DNA from: Sphingomonas dokdonensis
GTDB taxonomy: Bacteria; Pseudomonadota; Alphaproteobacteria; Sphingomonadales; Sphingomonadaceae
Reading direction: 5' to 3'
Length of the DNA: 64,000 nt
Assembly (NCBI RefSeq): GCF_002197685.1
Contig: NZ_NBBI01000002.1
Location: 496,001-560,000 of the forward strand
Position numbers and translations under genes: made by a program. The notes under the pieces were generated by a model. It was given only the letters and a program-made list of their open reading frames with translations, made no database searches and had not been told where the DNA came from. This document shows positions 25,539 to 32,890 of the stretch, in pieces. Position 1 is the stretch's first letter, and each line of letters starts with the position of its first letter.

Positions 25539-26969
25539 TCAGGCCGACACGATCCGCCAGTCCCAGCCGAGCGGATCGCCATCCATCACCTCGACGCCCG
25601 CTTCGAGGAGCGAGTCGCGGATCGCATCGGAGGCGGCGAAGTCCTTCGCGGCGCGCGCTTCCTGTCGCTCCGCCAGCCGCGTCGCGATCGTGGCCTCGTC
25701 GATCGTGGCCGAGGCGGGCCGCACGCGCAGATCCTGTCGGCCTATCGTATCGAGCGGCAGGCCGAGCACCGCGACGAAATCGCCCAGCGCCTCCACCCGA
25801 TCGGCGGGCGACACCTTCTTGTCGGCGATCAGCGCGTCGAGCACTGGCAGCGCCTTTGCGGTGTTCAGGTCATCGGAAATCGCCGCGTCGAGCTGCTCGC
25901 GATAGGCCGCCGCGCTTCCCTTGGCCGGCGCATCGGCGCGCGCGCGCAGGCCCTCGATCGCCTGAACCATCCGCTTCAGCCGCACCTGCGCCGCCGCGAG
26001 GTTTTCCCAGGAAAACTCAAGCTCGCTGCGATAATGCGCCTGCAGGCAAAGCATCCGATAGGCGAGGGGGTGAAAACCGCGGTCGACCAGCGCCTTTAGC
26101 GTCAGGAACTCACCCGATGACTTGCTCATCTTCCCCGCACGCTCGACCAGAAAGTTGTTGTGCATCCAGAAGGCCGCGCCGCTGTCGCCGCAGCCACAAT
26201 GCGCCTGATTCTGCGCGATCTCGTTGGGATGGTGGATCTCGCGATGATCGATCCCGCCGGTGTGGATGTCGAACGTCTCGCCGAGATATTTCTTGCTCAT
26301 GACCGAGCATTCGAGGTGCCAGCCCGGCGCGCCGCGACCCCAGGGCGAATCCCACTCCATCTGGCGGTTCTCGCCCGGCGCGCTGGTGCGCCAGATCGCG
26401 AAATCCTGTGCGTGTCGCTTGCCCGCGACCGGATCGATCCGGCTCTCGCCCTCGTCGTCGCGCGATCGCGCCAACCGCCCGTAATCAGGCACGGTGCTGA
26501 CATCGAAATACAGCCCGCTGTCCAGCCGGTAGCAATGCTTGGGCTCGATCGCGGCCGCGAAGTCGATCATTTCGGCGATATGGTCGGTCGCGAGCGGCAG
26601 ATGCGTCGGCGTGGCGATGTTGAGATCGGCGAGGTTCTGCTTGAACGCGTCGGTATAATGGCGCGCGATCGCCCAGATGTCGGTGCCCGCGCGCTTCGCC
26701 GCCGCCTCCATCTTGTCGTCGCCGGCATCGGCATCGGAGGTAAGGTGCCCGACGTCGGTGATGTTGATCACGTGCGTCAGGTCATAGCCCTTCCACCGCA
26801 GCACGCGCGCAAGCGTATCGGTGAAGACATAGGCGCGCAGGTTGCCGATGTGCGCATAGTTATAGACCGTCGGCCCGCAGGAATAGACGCGCACGCCCTT
26901 GGCTTGATCGAGGGGCTCGAACGCGCGCAGCGAGCGCGACAGGCTGTCGTAGAGCGAAAGCATCGTCAT
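25539..26969 (-). CDS. cysS: Cysteine--tRNA ligase
   Basis: Class I synthetase charging tRNA-Cys. Zinc-binding Cys occurs in YSCGPTVYNYAHIGNLRAY, which also contains the HIGH motif; further zinc ligands lie in PGWHLECSVM and HPNEIAQ. The KMSKS motif is GKMSKSSGEFLT. About 476 residues, slightly longer than in E. coli. The start is ATG 26969 (or 26963); the open frame continues far upstream but overlaps rpsU and the FKBP gene in antisense and has no coding signal. The last two stops of cysS and the M48 gene are 11 bp apart. Confidence 0.97.
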   Translation of the reverse strand: MTMLSLYDSLSRSLRAFEPLDQAKGVRVYSCGPTVYNYAHIGNLRAYVFTDTLARVLRWKGYDLTHVINITDVGHLTSDADAGDDKMEAAAKRAGTDIWAIARHYTDAFKQNLADLNIATPTHLPLATDHIAEMIDFAAAIEPKHCYRLDSGLYFDVSTVPDYGRLARSRDDEGESRIDPVAGKRHAQDFAIWRTSAPGENRQMEWDSPWGRGAPGWHLECSVMSKKYLGETFDIHTGGIDHREIHHPNEIAQNQAHCGCGDSGAAFWMHNNFLVERAGKMSKSSGEFLTLKALVDRGFHPLAYRMLCLQAHYRSELEFSWENLAAAQVRLKRMVQAIEGLRARADAPAKGSAAAYREQLDAAISDDLNTAKALPVLDALIADKKVSPADRVEALGDFVAVLGLPLDTIGRQDLRVRPASATIDEATIATRLAERQEARAAKDFAASDAIRDSLLEAGVEVMDGDPLGWDWRIVSA

Positions 26970-27167
26970 GCGGCGCGCTGTACCGCCGCCGTCGCCGCAC
27001 GCAAAGGGAACCGGCGACGCTGTGACGCAATCGCCACAGCACGGCGGGTTGCGCGGGGGCAGGGGTGGTGGTAGACGCAGCGGGTTCACGGCGCGGGCTA
27101 TGCTCGCGGCCGCCGTTTCCGTTTCGCGGAATCGGGCTGTTTCAGATCTCGGAGAAGTGTCGGTTTT

Positions 27168-27374
27168 ATGCAGATCATCGTTCGCGACAACAACGTCGAC
27201 CAGGCCCTGCGCGCGCTCAAGAAGAAGCTGCAGCGCGAGGGCGTTTATCGCGAAATGAAGCTGCGTCGGCACTATGAGAAGCCGTCGGAAAAGCGTGCAC
27301 GTGAGCGTGCGGCCGCTGTGCGCCGTGCGCGCAAGCTGGAGCGCAAGCGGGCGGAGCGTGACGGCGCACGGTAA
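27168..27374 (+). CDS. rpsU: 30S ribosomal protein S21
   Basis: Small basic protein of the 30S platform that helps mRNA binding during initiation. The 68 residues match S21: [19 protein letters not shown] at the start, then [18 protein letters not shown] and an Arg/Lys-rich tail. GGAG lies about 13 nt before the ATG. A 9-bp hairpin follows the gene. No dnaG/rpoD is present, unlike the E. coli macrolide operon, as is common in alphaproteobacteria. Confidence 0.97.
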   Translation: MQIIVRDNNVDQALRALKKKLQREGVYREMKLRRHYEKPSEKRARERAAAVRRARKLERKRAERDGAR

Positions 27375-27416
27375 GAACCGCGCGAGCGTCTCAACTTTCT
27401 CTCTATTCGCTGCATC

Positions 27417-27443
27417 CGGGCGCGTGATTCGCGCCCGGTTCTG
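27417..27443 (+). terminator. Hairpin after rpsU
   Basis: Perfect 9-bp stem CCGGGCGCG / CGCGCCCGG with loop TGATT, followed by TTCTG. It probably ends most rpsU transcripts, although read-through into the FKBP gene, which starts 16 bp later, is possible. Confidence 0.6.
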
Positions 27444-27458
27444 ACCTCGGGGATCGCC

Positions 27459-28040
27459 ATGTCGACCGTAACCGCCGTTCCGATCGCGCCGGTCAAGCGC
27501 AGCTATGTTGTCTGGCTGATCGTCGGCATCATCGCCGCCTTCGTCGCCGCCGCCGCGCTGGCGGTACAGGGCGACGATTTCCTGACGCGCAACGCGCGCA
27601 AGTCGGGCGTGGTGACGACGGCGTCGGGTCTCCAGTATCAGGTCATCGAGCCCGGTTCGGGGCCGAAGCCGACCGACACGGACGTCGCGTTGGTGATGTA
27701 CGAGGGCAAGCTCCTCGACGGCACCACCTTTGACAAGTCGCAGCAGCCGACGCCCTTTCCGGTGACGGGTGTGGTGCCCGGCTTCTCCGAGGGCCTGAAG
27801 CTGATGCCGAAGGGTGCCAAGTATCGCTTCTGGATCAAGCCGGAGCTTGGCTACGGCAGCGAGACCAAGGGGCCGATCCCGGGTAACTCGACCCTCGTGT
27901 TTGATGTCGAGCTGATCGACTTCCTGCCCGAGGCGGTGCTTCGTCAGCTGCAGCAGCAGCAGATGATGGGCGGTGCGCCGGGTGCCCCAGGTGCTCCGGT
28001 CGGGGCAGCGCCGGGTGCCGAGGCACCAGCCGGTCGCTGA
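27459..28040 (+). CDS. Membrane-anchored FKBP-type peptidyl-prolyl isomerase
   Basis: Proline isomerase (193 residues) held in the inner membrane by an N-terminal helix, VVWLIVGIIAAFVAAAALAV, and facing the periplasm. The FKBP domain runs from about residue 50: TASGLQYQVIEPGSGPKPT, MYEGKLLDGTTFDKS, VVPGFSEGLKLMPKGAKYRFWIKPELGYG, and the closing strand STLVFDVELIDF, all diagnostic. The tail is Gln/Met-rich and then a low-complexity Gly-Ala-Pro stretch. Likely a folding helper for exported proteins. It has its own terminator at 28058. Confidence 0.93.
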   Translation: MSTVTAVPIAPVKRSYVVWLIVGIIAAFVAAAALAVQGDDFLTRNARKSGVVTTASGLQYQVIEPGSGPKPTDTDVALVMYEGKLLDGTTFDKSQQPTPFPVTGVVPGFSEGLKLMPKGAKYRFWIKPELGYGSETKGPIPGNSTLVFDVELIDFLPEAVLRQLQQQQMMGGAPGAPGAPVGAAPGAEAPAGR

Positions 28041-28057
28041 TCCGCGCAGCAGATAAG

Positions 28058-28093
28058 AAAAGGGCGCCACGAGCAATCGCGGCGCCCTTTTTC
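28058..28093 (+). terminator. Intrinsic terminator of the FKBP gene
   Basis: AAAAGGGCGCC ... GGCGCCCTTTTTC: an 8-bp GC stem (28061-28068 with 28081-28088) and a T5 tract, 20 bp after the stop codon. Confidence 0.88.
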
Positions 28094-28167
28094 GTGCCTG
28101 ACGTACTTTGGGAGGCTAAGATGCCCCGCGCTACCCTGGTCAGGGTGCGCGCAGCACCAGCATCACA

Positions 28168-28464
28168 TCACAGCGCCCGGCCGACCATGATTTGCGGCGT
28201 GATGTCGGTGAAGTTCGGCACGTCGGCCTGCAACTCGCCCATACGCGGGCTTGCCATTGCCTGACCCATCGCTTCGGGCGAGGCGAAGTGGAAATTGGCA
28301 ATGAGCGCGAACGGCGGCGTGCCACCGCCGGGGGCCTGGCCCTCGATCAGTTCGATCTTCTCAGGGCTCCAGATGTCGCGTGCCAGCTCGGCATGCGTCG
28401 CCTTGTAATAGCTGGCGTCGAACTTCGCGCCGTCATGGTTTGGATACAGAACGCTAACGATCAT
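28168..28464 (-). CDS. EthD-family protein
   Basis: Dimeric alpha-beta barrel protein of about 98 residues. The pattern VSVLYPNHDGAKFDASYYKATHAELARDIW, with the central histidine, and the later FHFASPEAMGQAMASPRMGELQADVPNF are typical of EthD-like proteins, first noted in an ether-degradation cluster in Rhodococcus; biochemical role is mostly unknown. The start at ATG 28464 has a strong AGGGGAGAGGGA upstream. It lies downstream of the aldehyde dehydrogenase gene but behind that gene's terminator, so it may be transcribed partly by read-through or from its own promoter. Confidence 0.82.
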   Translation of the reverse strand: MIVSVLYPNHDGAKFDASYYKATHAELARDIWSPEKIELIEGQAPGGGTPPFALIANFHFASPEAMGQAMASPRMGELQADVPNFTDITPQIMVGRAL

Positions 28465-28481
28465 TATTCCCTCTCCCCTAA

Positions 28482-28511
28482 GAAAAACGGGCGCCCGATG
28501 GGGGCGCCCGC
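28482..28511 (-). terminator. Intrinsic terminator of the aldehyde dehydrogenase gene
   Basis: Read on the minus strand: CGGGCGCCC - CCAT - CGGGCGCCCG - TTTTTC. A stable 9-10 bp stem with a T5 tract, 16 bp after the aldehyde dehydrogenase stop and before the EthD-like gene. Confidence 0.82.
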
Positions 28512-28526
28512 TGTTGGTGTTTCCAA

Positions 28527-29957
28527 TCAGGCGGCGTTTTCGCCGACGATGGTCTTCACTTCCATGAAGTCCGTGAGGCCCCATTTCCCGCCCTCGCGCC
28601 CGTTGCCCGACGACTTGTAACCGCCAAAGGGCGTTGAGCCATTCGGCCCCCACGAATTGATCGTGACAAGGCCCGCGCGCAGCTTGCCGGCAATCTTCGC
28701 CGCCTCGACCGGATCGCCCGAGATCGTTGCCGACAGGCCGTAATCGGTGTCGTTCGCCATCTCCACCGCCTGTTCGGTGTCGTCATAGGTGGAGATCGTC
28801 GCGACCGGGCCGAAGGTTTCTTCGCGATAGATGCGCATTTCCGGCGTCACGTCGGCGAGCACCGTCGGCTTCACGTAATAGCCGGCGTTGCGGCCGTCCG
28901 GGCGACCCACGCCGCCGGTGACGAGGCGCGCGCCTTCGTCGAGCGCCGACTGGATCAGCGTCTGGATCTTCTCGAACTGCGCCTTGTTGACCACCGGGCC
29001 GATGTGCGCGCCTTCCTTGTCGGGGCTGTCGACCTGGGTCGCTTCCATGATCGCCTTCACCACCTCCTCGGCCTCGCCGACCTGGCTCTTGTGGACGAGC
29101 AGGCGGGTCGGCGCGATGCAGCTCTGGCCGGTGTTGGCGATCACGCCCGAGAGCGTCGGCGGCAGTACCTTGCCAAGCTCCGCGCCCTGCAACACCACGT
29201 TGGGCGCCTTGCCGCCCAGCTCCTGGTGGACGCGCTTGACGGTCGCTGCCGCTGCGGTCGCCACCGCGACGCCGGCGCGGGTCGAACCGGTGAAGCTCAC
29301 CATGTCGACGTCCTTGTGCGACGAGAGCGCGGCGCCCACGGTCGGGCCGTCGCCGTTGACGAGGTTGAACACGCCCGCCGGCACGCCAGCCTCTTCCAGG
29401 ATCTCGGCCAGGATCATCGCGTTGGCCGGCGCTTCTTCCGACGGCTTCAGCACCATGGTGTTGCCGGCGGCAAGTGCGGGCGCGACCTTGGCGCAGATCT
29501 GGTTCAGCGGCCAGTTCCACGGCGTGATCATCGCCACGACGCCGATCGGCTCATGCACGACGCGCGCGCCCTTGCCGGCGTTCTCGGAGAAGCTGAATTC
29601 CTTCAGCGCGGCGAGTGTGCCCATGAAATGGCCGAGGCCGGCGGGCGCCTGCGCCATGTTCGCGAACGAGATCGGCGCGCCCATTTCGCGGCTGGTCGCG
29701 GCGGCAAGATCGGGAATGCGCTTCTTGTACAGCGCGATGATCCGCTCGAGCAGCGCGATACGATCCTCGACCGAGGATTGCGACCAGGTCTTGAACGCCT
29801 TCTTGGCGGCGGCGACGGCCTTGTTGACGTCGGCTTCGCTGCCCAGCGTGATTTCGGTCGCGGCCTGCTCGGTCGACGGGTCGATGACCTCGTGGCGCTT
29901 GCCACCCTCGCTGTCGACCCATGCGCCGTCGATATAGTGCTTCAGATAGCTTTGCAT
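28527..29957 (-). CDS. NAD(P)-dependent aldehyde dehydrogenase
   Basis: Aldehyde dehydrogenase superfamily enzyme of 476 residues oxidising an aldehyde to the acid. Cofactor and catalytic residues are visible: ITPWNWPLNQICAKVAPALA with the Asn, VLKPSEEAP with the Lys, FTGSTRAG, the general-base Glu in QELGGKAPNVV and the nucleophilic Cys in NTGQSCIAPTR. EETFGPVATI and PFGGYKSSGNGREGGKWGL complete the family signature. The Q-S-C-I-A variant and overall pattern fit the broad-specificity group; substrate unknown. It is divergent from the beta-helix protein gene. Confidence 0.92.
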   Translation of the reverse strand: MQSYLKHYIDGAWVDSEGGKRHEVIDPSTEQAATEITLGSEADVNKAVAAAKKAFKTWSQSSVEDRIALLERIIALYKKRIPDLAAATSREMGAPISFANMAQAPAGLGHFMGTLAALKEFSFSENAGKGARVVHEPIGVVAMITPWNWPLNQICAKVAPALAAGNTMVLKPSEEAPANAMILAEILEEAGVPAGVFNLVNGDGPTVGAALSSHKDVDMVSFTGSTRAGVAVATAAAATVKRVHQELGGKAPNVVLQGAELGKVLPPTLSGVIANTGQSCIAPTRLLVHKSQVGEAEEVVKAIMEATQVDSPDKEGAHIGPVVNKAQFEKIQTLIQSALDEGARLVTGGVGRPDGRNAGYYVKPTVLADVTPEMRIYREETFGPVATISTYDDTEQAVEMANDTDYGLSATISGDPVEAAKIAGKLRAGLVTINSWGPNGSTPFGGYKSSGNGREGGKWGLTDFMEVKTIVGENAA

Positions 29958-30171
29958 TGTGCCTCTCCGCCTATGGACGTGATGTTTCCCCGCGCTTGTG
30001 CGGCCCGATTAAGTCAGTTGCAACAGGAAACGAGACACGGCGGAAGCGTGCCGCGACGGGACAAACACGCCGGCTGGCAACGCGCCGTGCTACTGCGCGC
30101 GAGTAAGATGCACGTTTGAGGCTTCCGCCGCGCGGCCGGCCACGCCACGGCGGTTCCGAAAGGATCGTTCC

Positions 30172-31110
30172 ATGCGTCTTGCCCCCATTCTCCTCGCCAC
30201 GGCGCTCGCCGCGAGCGCGACGCAGGCCCAGCAGGCCAGCGCCCCCTTTACGGTCCAGGAGACAGGCGAGGGCTATGGCTCGCTCGACGATGCGCTGCAG
30301 GCCAATCGCGGGCAGGATTTCACCGTGCTGATCGCGCCGGGCGTGTATCGCGAATGCGCGATCCAGCAGGCCGGCCGCGTCACCTTCAAGGCCGTCCGCG
30401 CCGGCACCGCGATCTTCGAGGGCGCGTGCGAGGGCAAGGCCGCGCTGGTGCTGCGCGGCGGCGGCTCGGTCGTCGACGGCCTCGTCTTTCGCGGCATCCG
30501 CGTGCCCGACGGCAACGGCGCCGGCATCCGCATCGAGATCGGCGACCTGACGGTGCGCAACTCGATGTTCCTCGACAGTCAGGAGGGCATTCTCGGCGGC
30601 ACGGACGAGGCCAGCAACGTCACCATCGACCGCTCCACCTTCTCCGGGCTCGGCCAATGCCACGAGACCGAGGATTGCGCGCATTCGGTCTATCTCGGCA
30701 GCCGCGGCACGGTGACGATCACCAATTCGCGCTTCGAGCGTGGGCAGGGCGGCCATTACGTGAAGCTGCGTGTGCCGCGCGTTCTCATCACCGATAATAG
30801 CTTCGACGACTCGGCCGGCAACCGCACCAATTACATGATCGACCTGCCCGAGGGCGCAACGGGCGAGATCGCGCGCAACACCTTTGTTCAGGGGGCGCGC
30901 AAGGAAAACTGGACGGGGATGATCGTGGTCGCCGCCGAGCAGCAGAAGTATCGCTCCGCCGGCCTCAGCGTGCACGACAATGTGGCGAGCCTCGCGCCGG
31001 GCCAGTCCAAGAGCCCCGCCTTTGTGGCGAACGTCAGCGGCGAGCGGCTGGCGCTCGGCACCAATCAGCTCGGCGCCGGTGTGCGCGCCTATGAGACGCG
31101 TGAGCCCTGA
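30172..31110 (+). CDS. Secreted right-handed parallel beta-helix protein
   Basis: Exported protein of 312 residues. A signal peptide (MRLAPILLATALAASATQAQ) is followed by repeated beta-helix rungs with N/S ladders: GLVFRGIRV, LTVRNSMFLD, VTIDRSTFSG, VTITNSRFERG, VLITDNSFDD and IARNTFVQG. This is the fold of pectate-lyase-like and NosD/CASH proteins, many of which bind or cut polysaccharides. I see no specific catalytic motif, so function is open. One probable disulfide is CHETEDC. AAAGGA precedes the ATG. It converges with phoK, separated by a strong hairpin. Confidence 0.8.
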   Translation: MRLAPILLATALAASATQAQQASAPFTVQETGEGYGSLDDALQANRGQDFTVLIAPGVYRECAIQQAGRVTFKAVRAGTAIFEGACEGKAALVLRGGGSVVDGLVFRGIRVPDGNGAGIRIEIGDLTVRNSMFLDSQEGILGGTDEASNVTIDRSTFSGLGQCHETEDCAHSVYLGSRGTVTITNSRFERGQGGHYVKLRVPRVLITDNSFDDSAGNRTNYMIDLPEGATGEIARNTFVQGARKENWTGMIVVAAEQQKYRSAGLSVHDNVASLAPGQSKSPAFVANVSGERLALGTNQLGAGVRAYETREP

Positions 31111-31127
31111 ACCCTGAAAGATGAGAG

Positions 31128-31164
31128 GTGCGGGGCGGCCGATCAGCGGCCCGCCGCCCCGCAC
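31128..31164. terminator. Hairpin between convergent genes
   Basis: Perfect 12-bp arms GTGCGGGGCGGC and GCCGCCCCGCAC around a 13-nt loop, placed between the stops of the beta-helix protein gene (plus) and phoK (minus). It lacks a T-tract, but position and strength suggest a bidirectional terminator or RNA end barrier. Confidence 0.6.
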
Positions 31165-31176
31165 GTCAGCTGTTAC

Positions 31177-32844
31177 TCAACGGCAGGTGTCGGGCGTGCC
31201 GCTGTCCAGATCAAGGCAACGGCCGTCGAGGCCCTTCACCGGCAGCTTGATGGTCGCGGCGAGCGTCGGCACGATATCCACCGTTTCCACCGATTGCGGC
31301 TGCTCGAAGCCTGCCATGCCCTTGCGCCAGAACAGGATCGGCACGCGGCGGTCGTAATCCCACGGGCTGCCGTGCGTCGCGACATAGCCGGGGCCCGGCT
31401 TGGCGATGCCCACGACGCGCGGCTTCAGCATCAGCAGGATGTCGCCGGAGCGCTCCGGATCGAACGAGGCGTGCGCGCGCTCCGCCAGCGTCCAGGTCTC
31501 CGGCGGCGTGGCGGGGATTGCAGCCGCGGCGATCTCCTCGCGCGTCAGCGCTGCGGCGACCTGCGGGAAGGCACGCAGCCGCTTCACCGTTTCCGCCTTC
31601 ACCGCCGGGCGGCGATTGGCCGGTACCGAATCGGCGATGTAGATGTCGCCCTCCGACCCGAGCAGCACCGGCCCAGCGATGCCGAGCTGCTTGCCGATCG
31701 CCTCGCCGATCGCCTTCACCGAAATGTCGGTGCTGACGCGGCTTTCGCCCGGCATCGCGCGCAGCTGCTGGCGCTCGGTCATGTCATGGCCGCCGTGATC
31801 GGCAGTCAGCACGACTTCATAGTCGAGCCCCCACGAATCGAGCACCGCGAAGAAGCCGCCCAGCGTCTTGTCGAGCTCCGCCATCTGCAGGCACATCTCG
31901 CCGCCGCCCGGACCATAACCATGGCCGACGTAATCGGTCGCCGAGGCGCCGATCGAGATGATGTCGGGGGCGCTGCCCTGACCAAGCTTCATGTCCTGGA
32001 TCAGCCCGGCGGCAATCGCGAACACCGCGCCGTCCAGCGCGGGCGAGGCGCGGAATGCGCGCGTGTCGCCCGCATCGCGAGCGAAACGGCCATTGCCGAT
32101 CGTCTGGCCCCCTACCGCGATCGGCTGCATCAGCGGCCGGCAGAAGCCGGGGACGGGCAGCGGCTCCTGCGGCTGCGCGATCAGCTTGGCCACGGCTTCC
32201 TGTCCGCGCTGCACCGCCGGCGGTGCGACCCGCCCGGCATAGGAAATGAAGTTCTTGCCGCCCCAGAACCAGACCTCGTCGATCTTGTGTCCGCCCATCA
32301 TGATCGCCGCGCGATCCTTGCCGGCGACCGAGACGACGCGGCTCGCCGGATTGGCGGCCTTCATCATCTCGCCCAGCGTCGGCACCTTCAGATGCCAGTC
32401 GGCCGGCGTGTAGTTGCTATGGTCGGTGTCCGCGATCCGCTCGTCCTCGGCGCAATAGACTTCCTTGTCGGCGCGCACCGCCTTTTGGTTGATCCAGGTG
32501 TTGGCGATGATGCCGGTGTGGCCCGGGCGCATGCCGGTAAGAATCGTCGAATGCCCGGGGCACGTCTCGGTCGCGGCATGGCTCTGATAGCCGGCGGGGA
32601 ACACCGCGCCTTGCAGCAGGCGCGCGAAGCCATCGGTGAAATGGTTGCGATATTGCGCGAACAGGTCGGCCGAGAACTGGTCCACCGAAATCGCCACGAT
32701 CAGCTTGGGCGGGTTCTGCGGCGTCACGGCCGGGGCGGGGGCCGGCGGCTGCGCCGACTCGAGCGCCGCCTCCTGGGCGGCAGCCGCGCCGGCGGTCAGC
32801 GGCAGCGCAATCGAGGCGAGCAGGGCGGCGAGCAAAGCTTTCAT
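31177..32844 (-). CDS. phoK: Exported alkaline phosphatase, PhoK/PafA type
   Basis: Secreted phosphomonoesterase of about 555 residues, close to the PhoK alkaline phosphatase known from Sphingomonas. After the signal peptide (MKALLAALLASIALPLTAG...AAAQ) comes PPKLIVAISVDQFSADLF with the first metal Asp. The Thr nucleophile is in SHAATETCPGHSTILTG (about residue 90). Further metal ligands lie in SIGASATDYVGHGYGPGG and VLTADHGGHD, and near the end VATHGSPWDYDRRVPILFWR carries the last His. The N-x-x-K/R phosphate-binding pattern of PafA enzymes is met by IIANTW and GKDRAA. The C-terminus GRCLDLDSG...DTC fits a disulfide. It should release phosphate outside the cytoplasm, often calcium-dependent. 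Divergent from the DsbD-like gene. Confidence 0.93.
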   Translation of the reverse strand: MKALLAALLASIALPLTAGAAAAQEAALESAQPPAPAPAVTPQNPPKLIVAISVDQFSADLFAQYRNHFTDGFARLLQGAVFPAGYQSHAATETCPGHSTILTGMRPGHTGIIANTWINQKAVRADKEVYCAEDERIADTDHSNYTPADWHLKVPTLGEMMKAANPASRVVSVAGKDRAAIMMGGHKIDEVWFWGGKNFISYAGRVAPPAVQRGQEAVAKLIAQPQEPLPVPGFCRPLMQPIAVGGQTIGNGRFARDAGDTRAFRASPALDGAVFAIAAGLIQDMKLGQGSAPDIISIGASATDYVGHGYGPGGGEMCLQMAELDKTLGGFFAVLDSWGLDYEVVLTADHGGHDMTERQQLRAMPGESRVSTDISVKAIGEAIGKQLGIAGPVLLGSEGDIYIADSVPANRRPAVKAETVKRLRAFPQVAAALTREEIAAAAIPATPPETWTLAERAHASFDPERSGDILLMLKPRVVGIAKPGPGYVATHGSPWDYDRRVPILFWRKGMAGFEQPQSVETVDIVPTLAATIKLPVKGLDGRCLDLDSGTPDTCR

Positions 32845-32890
32845 GACAGACCTTGGTGCAAAGCAGGGGCGGCCGCGGTATGTCCGCCCC

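Noticed and set aside
27014..27036. CRP-like site CTGTGACGCAATCGCCACAG upstream of rpsU
   Set aside because: The spacing between half-sites is eight rather than six bases and the right half is not TCACA; probably a chance inverted repeat.
26970..28076. N-terminal extension of cysS by more than 350 codons
   Set aside because: The region is antisense to rpsU and the FKBP gene, both with clear family signatures; CysS homologues begin near 26969.
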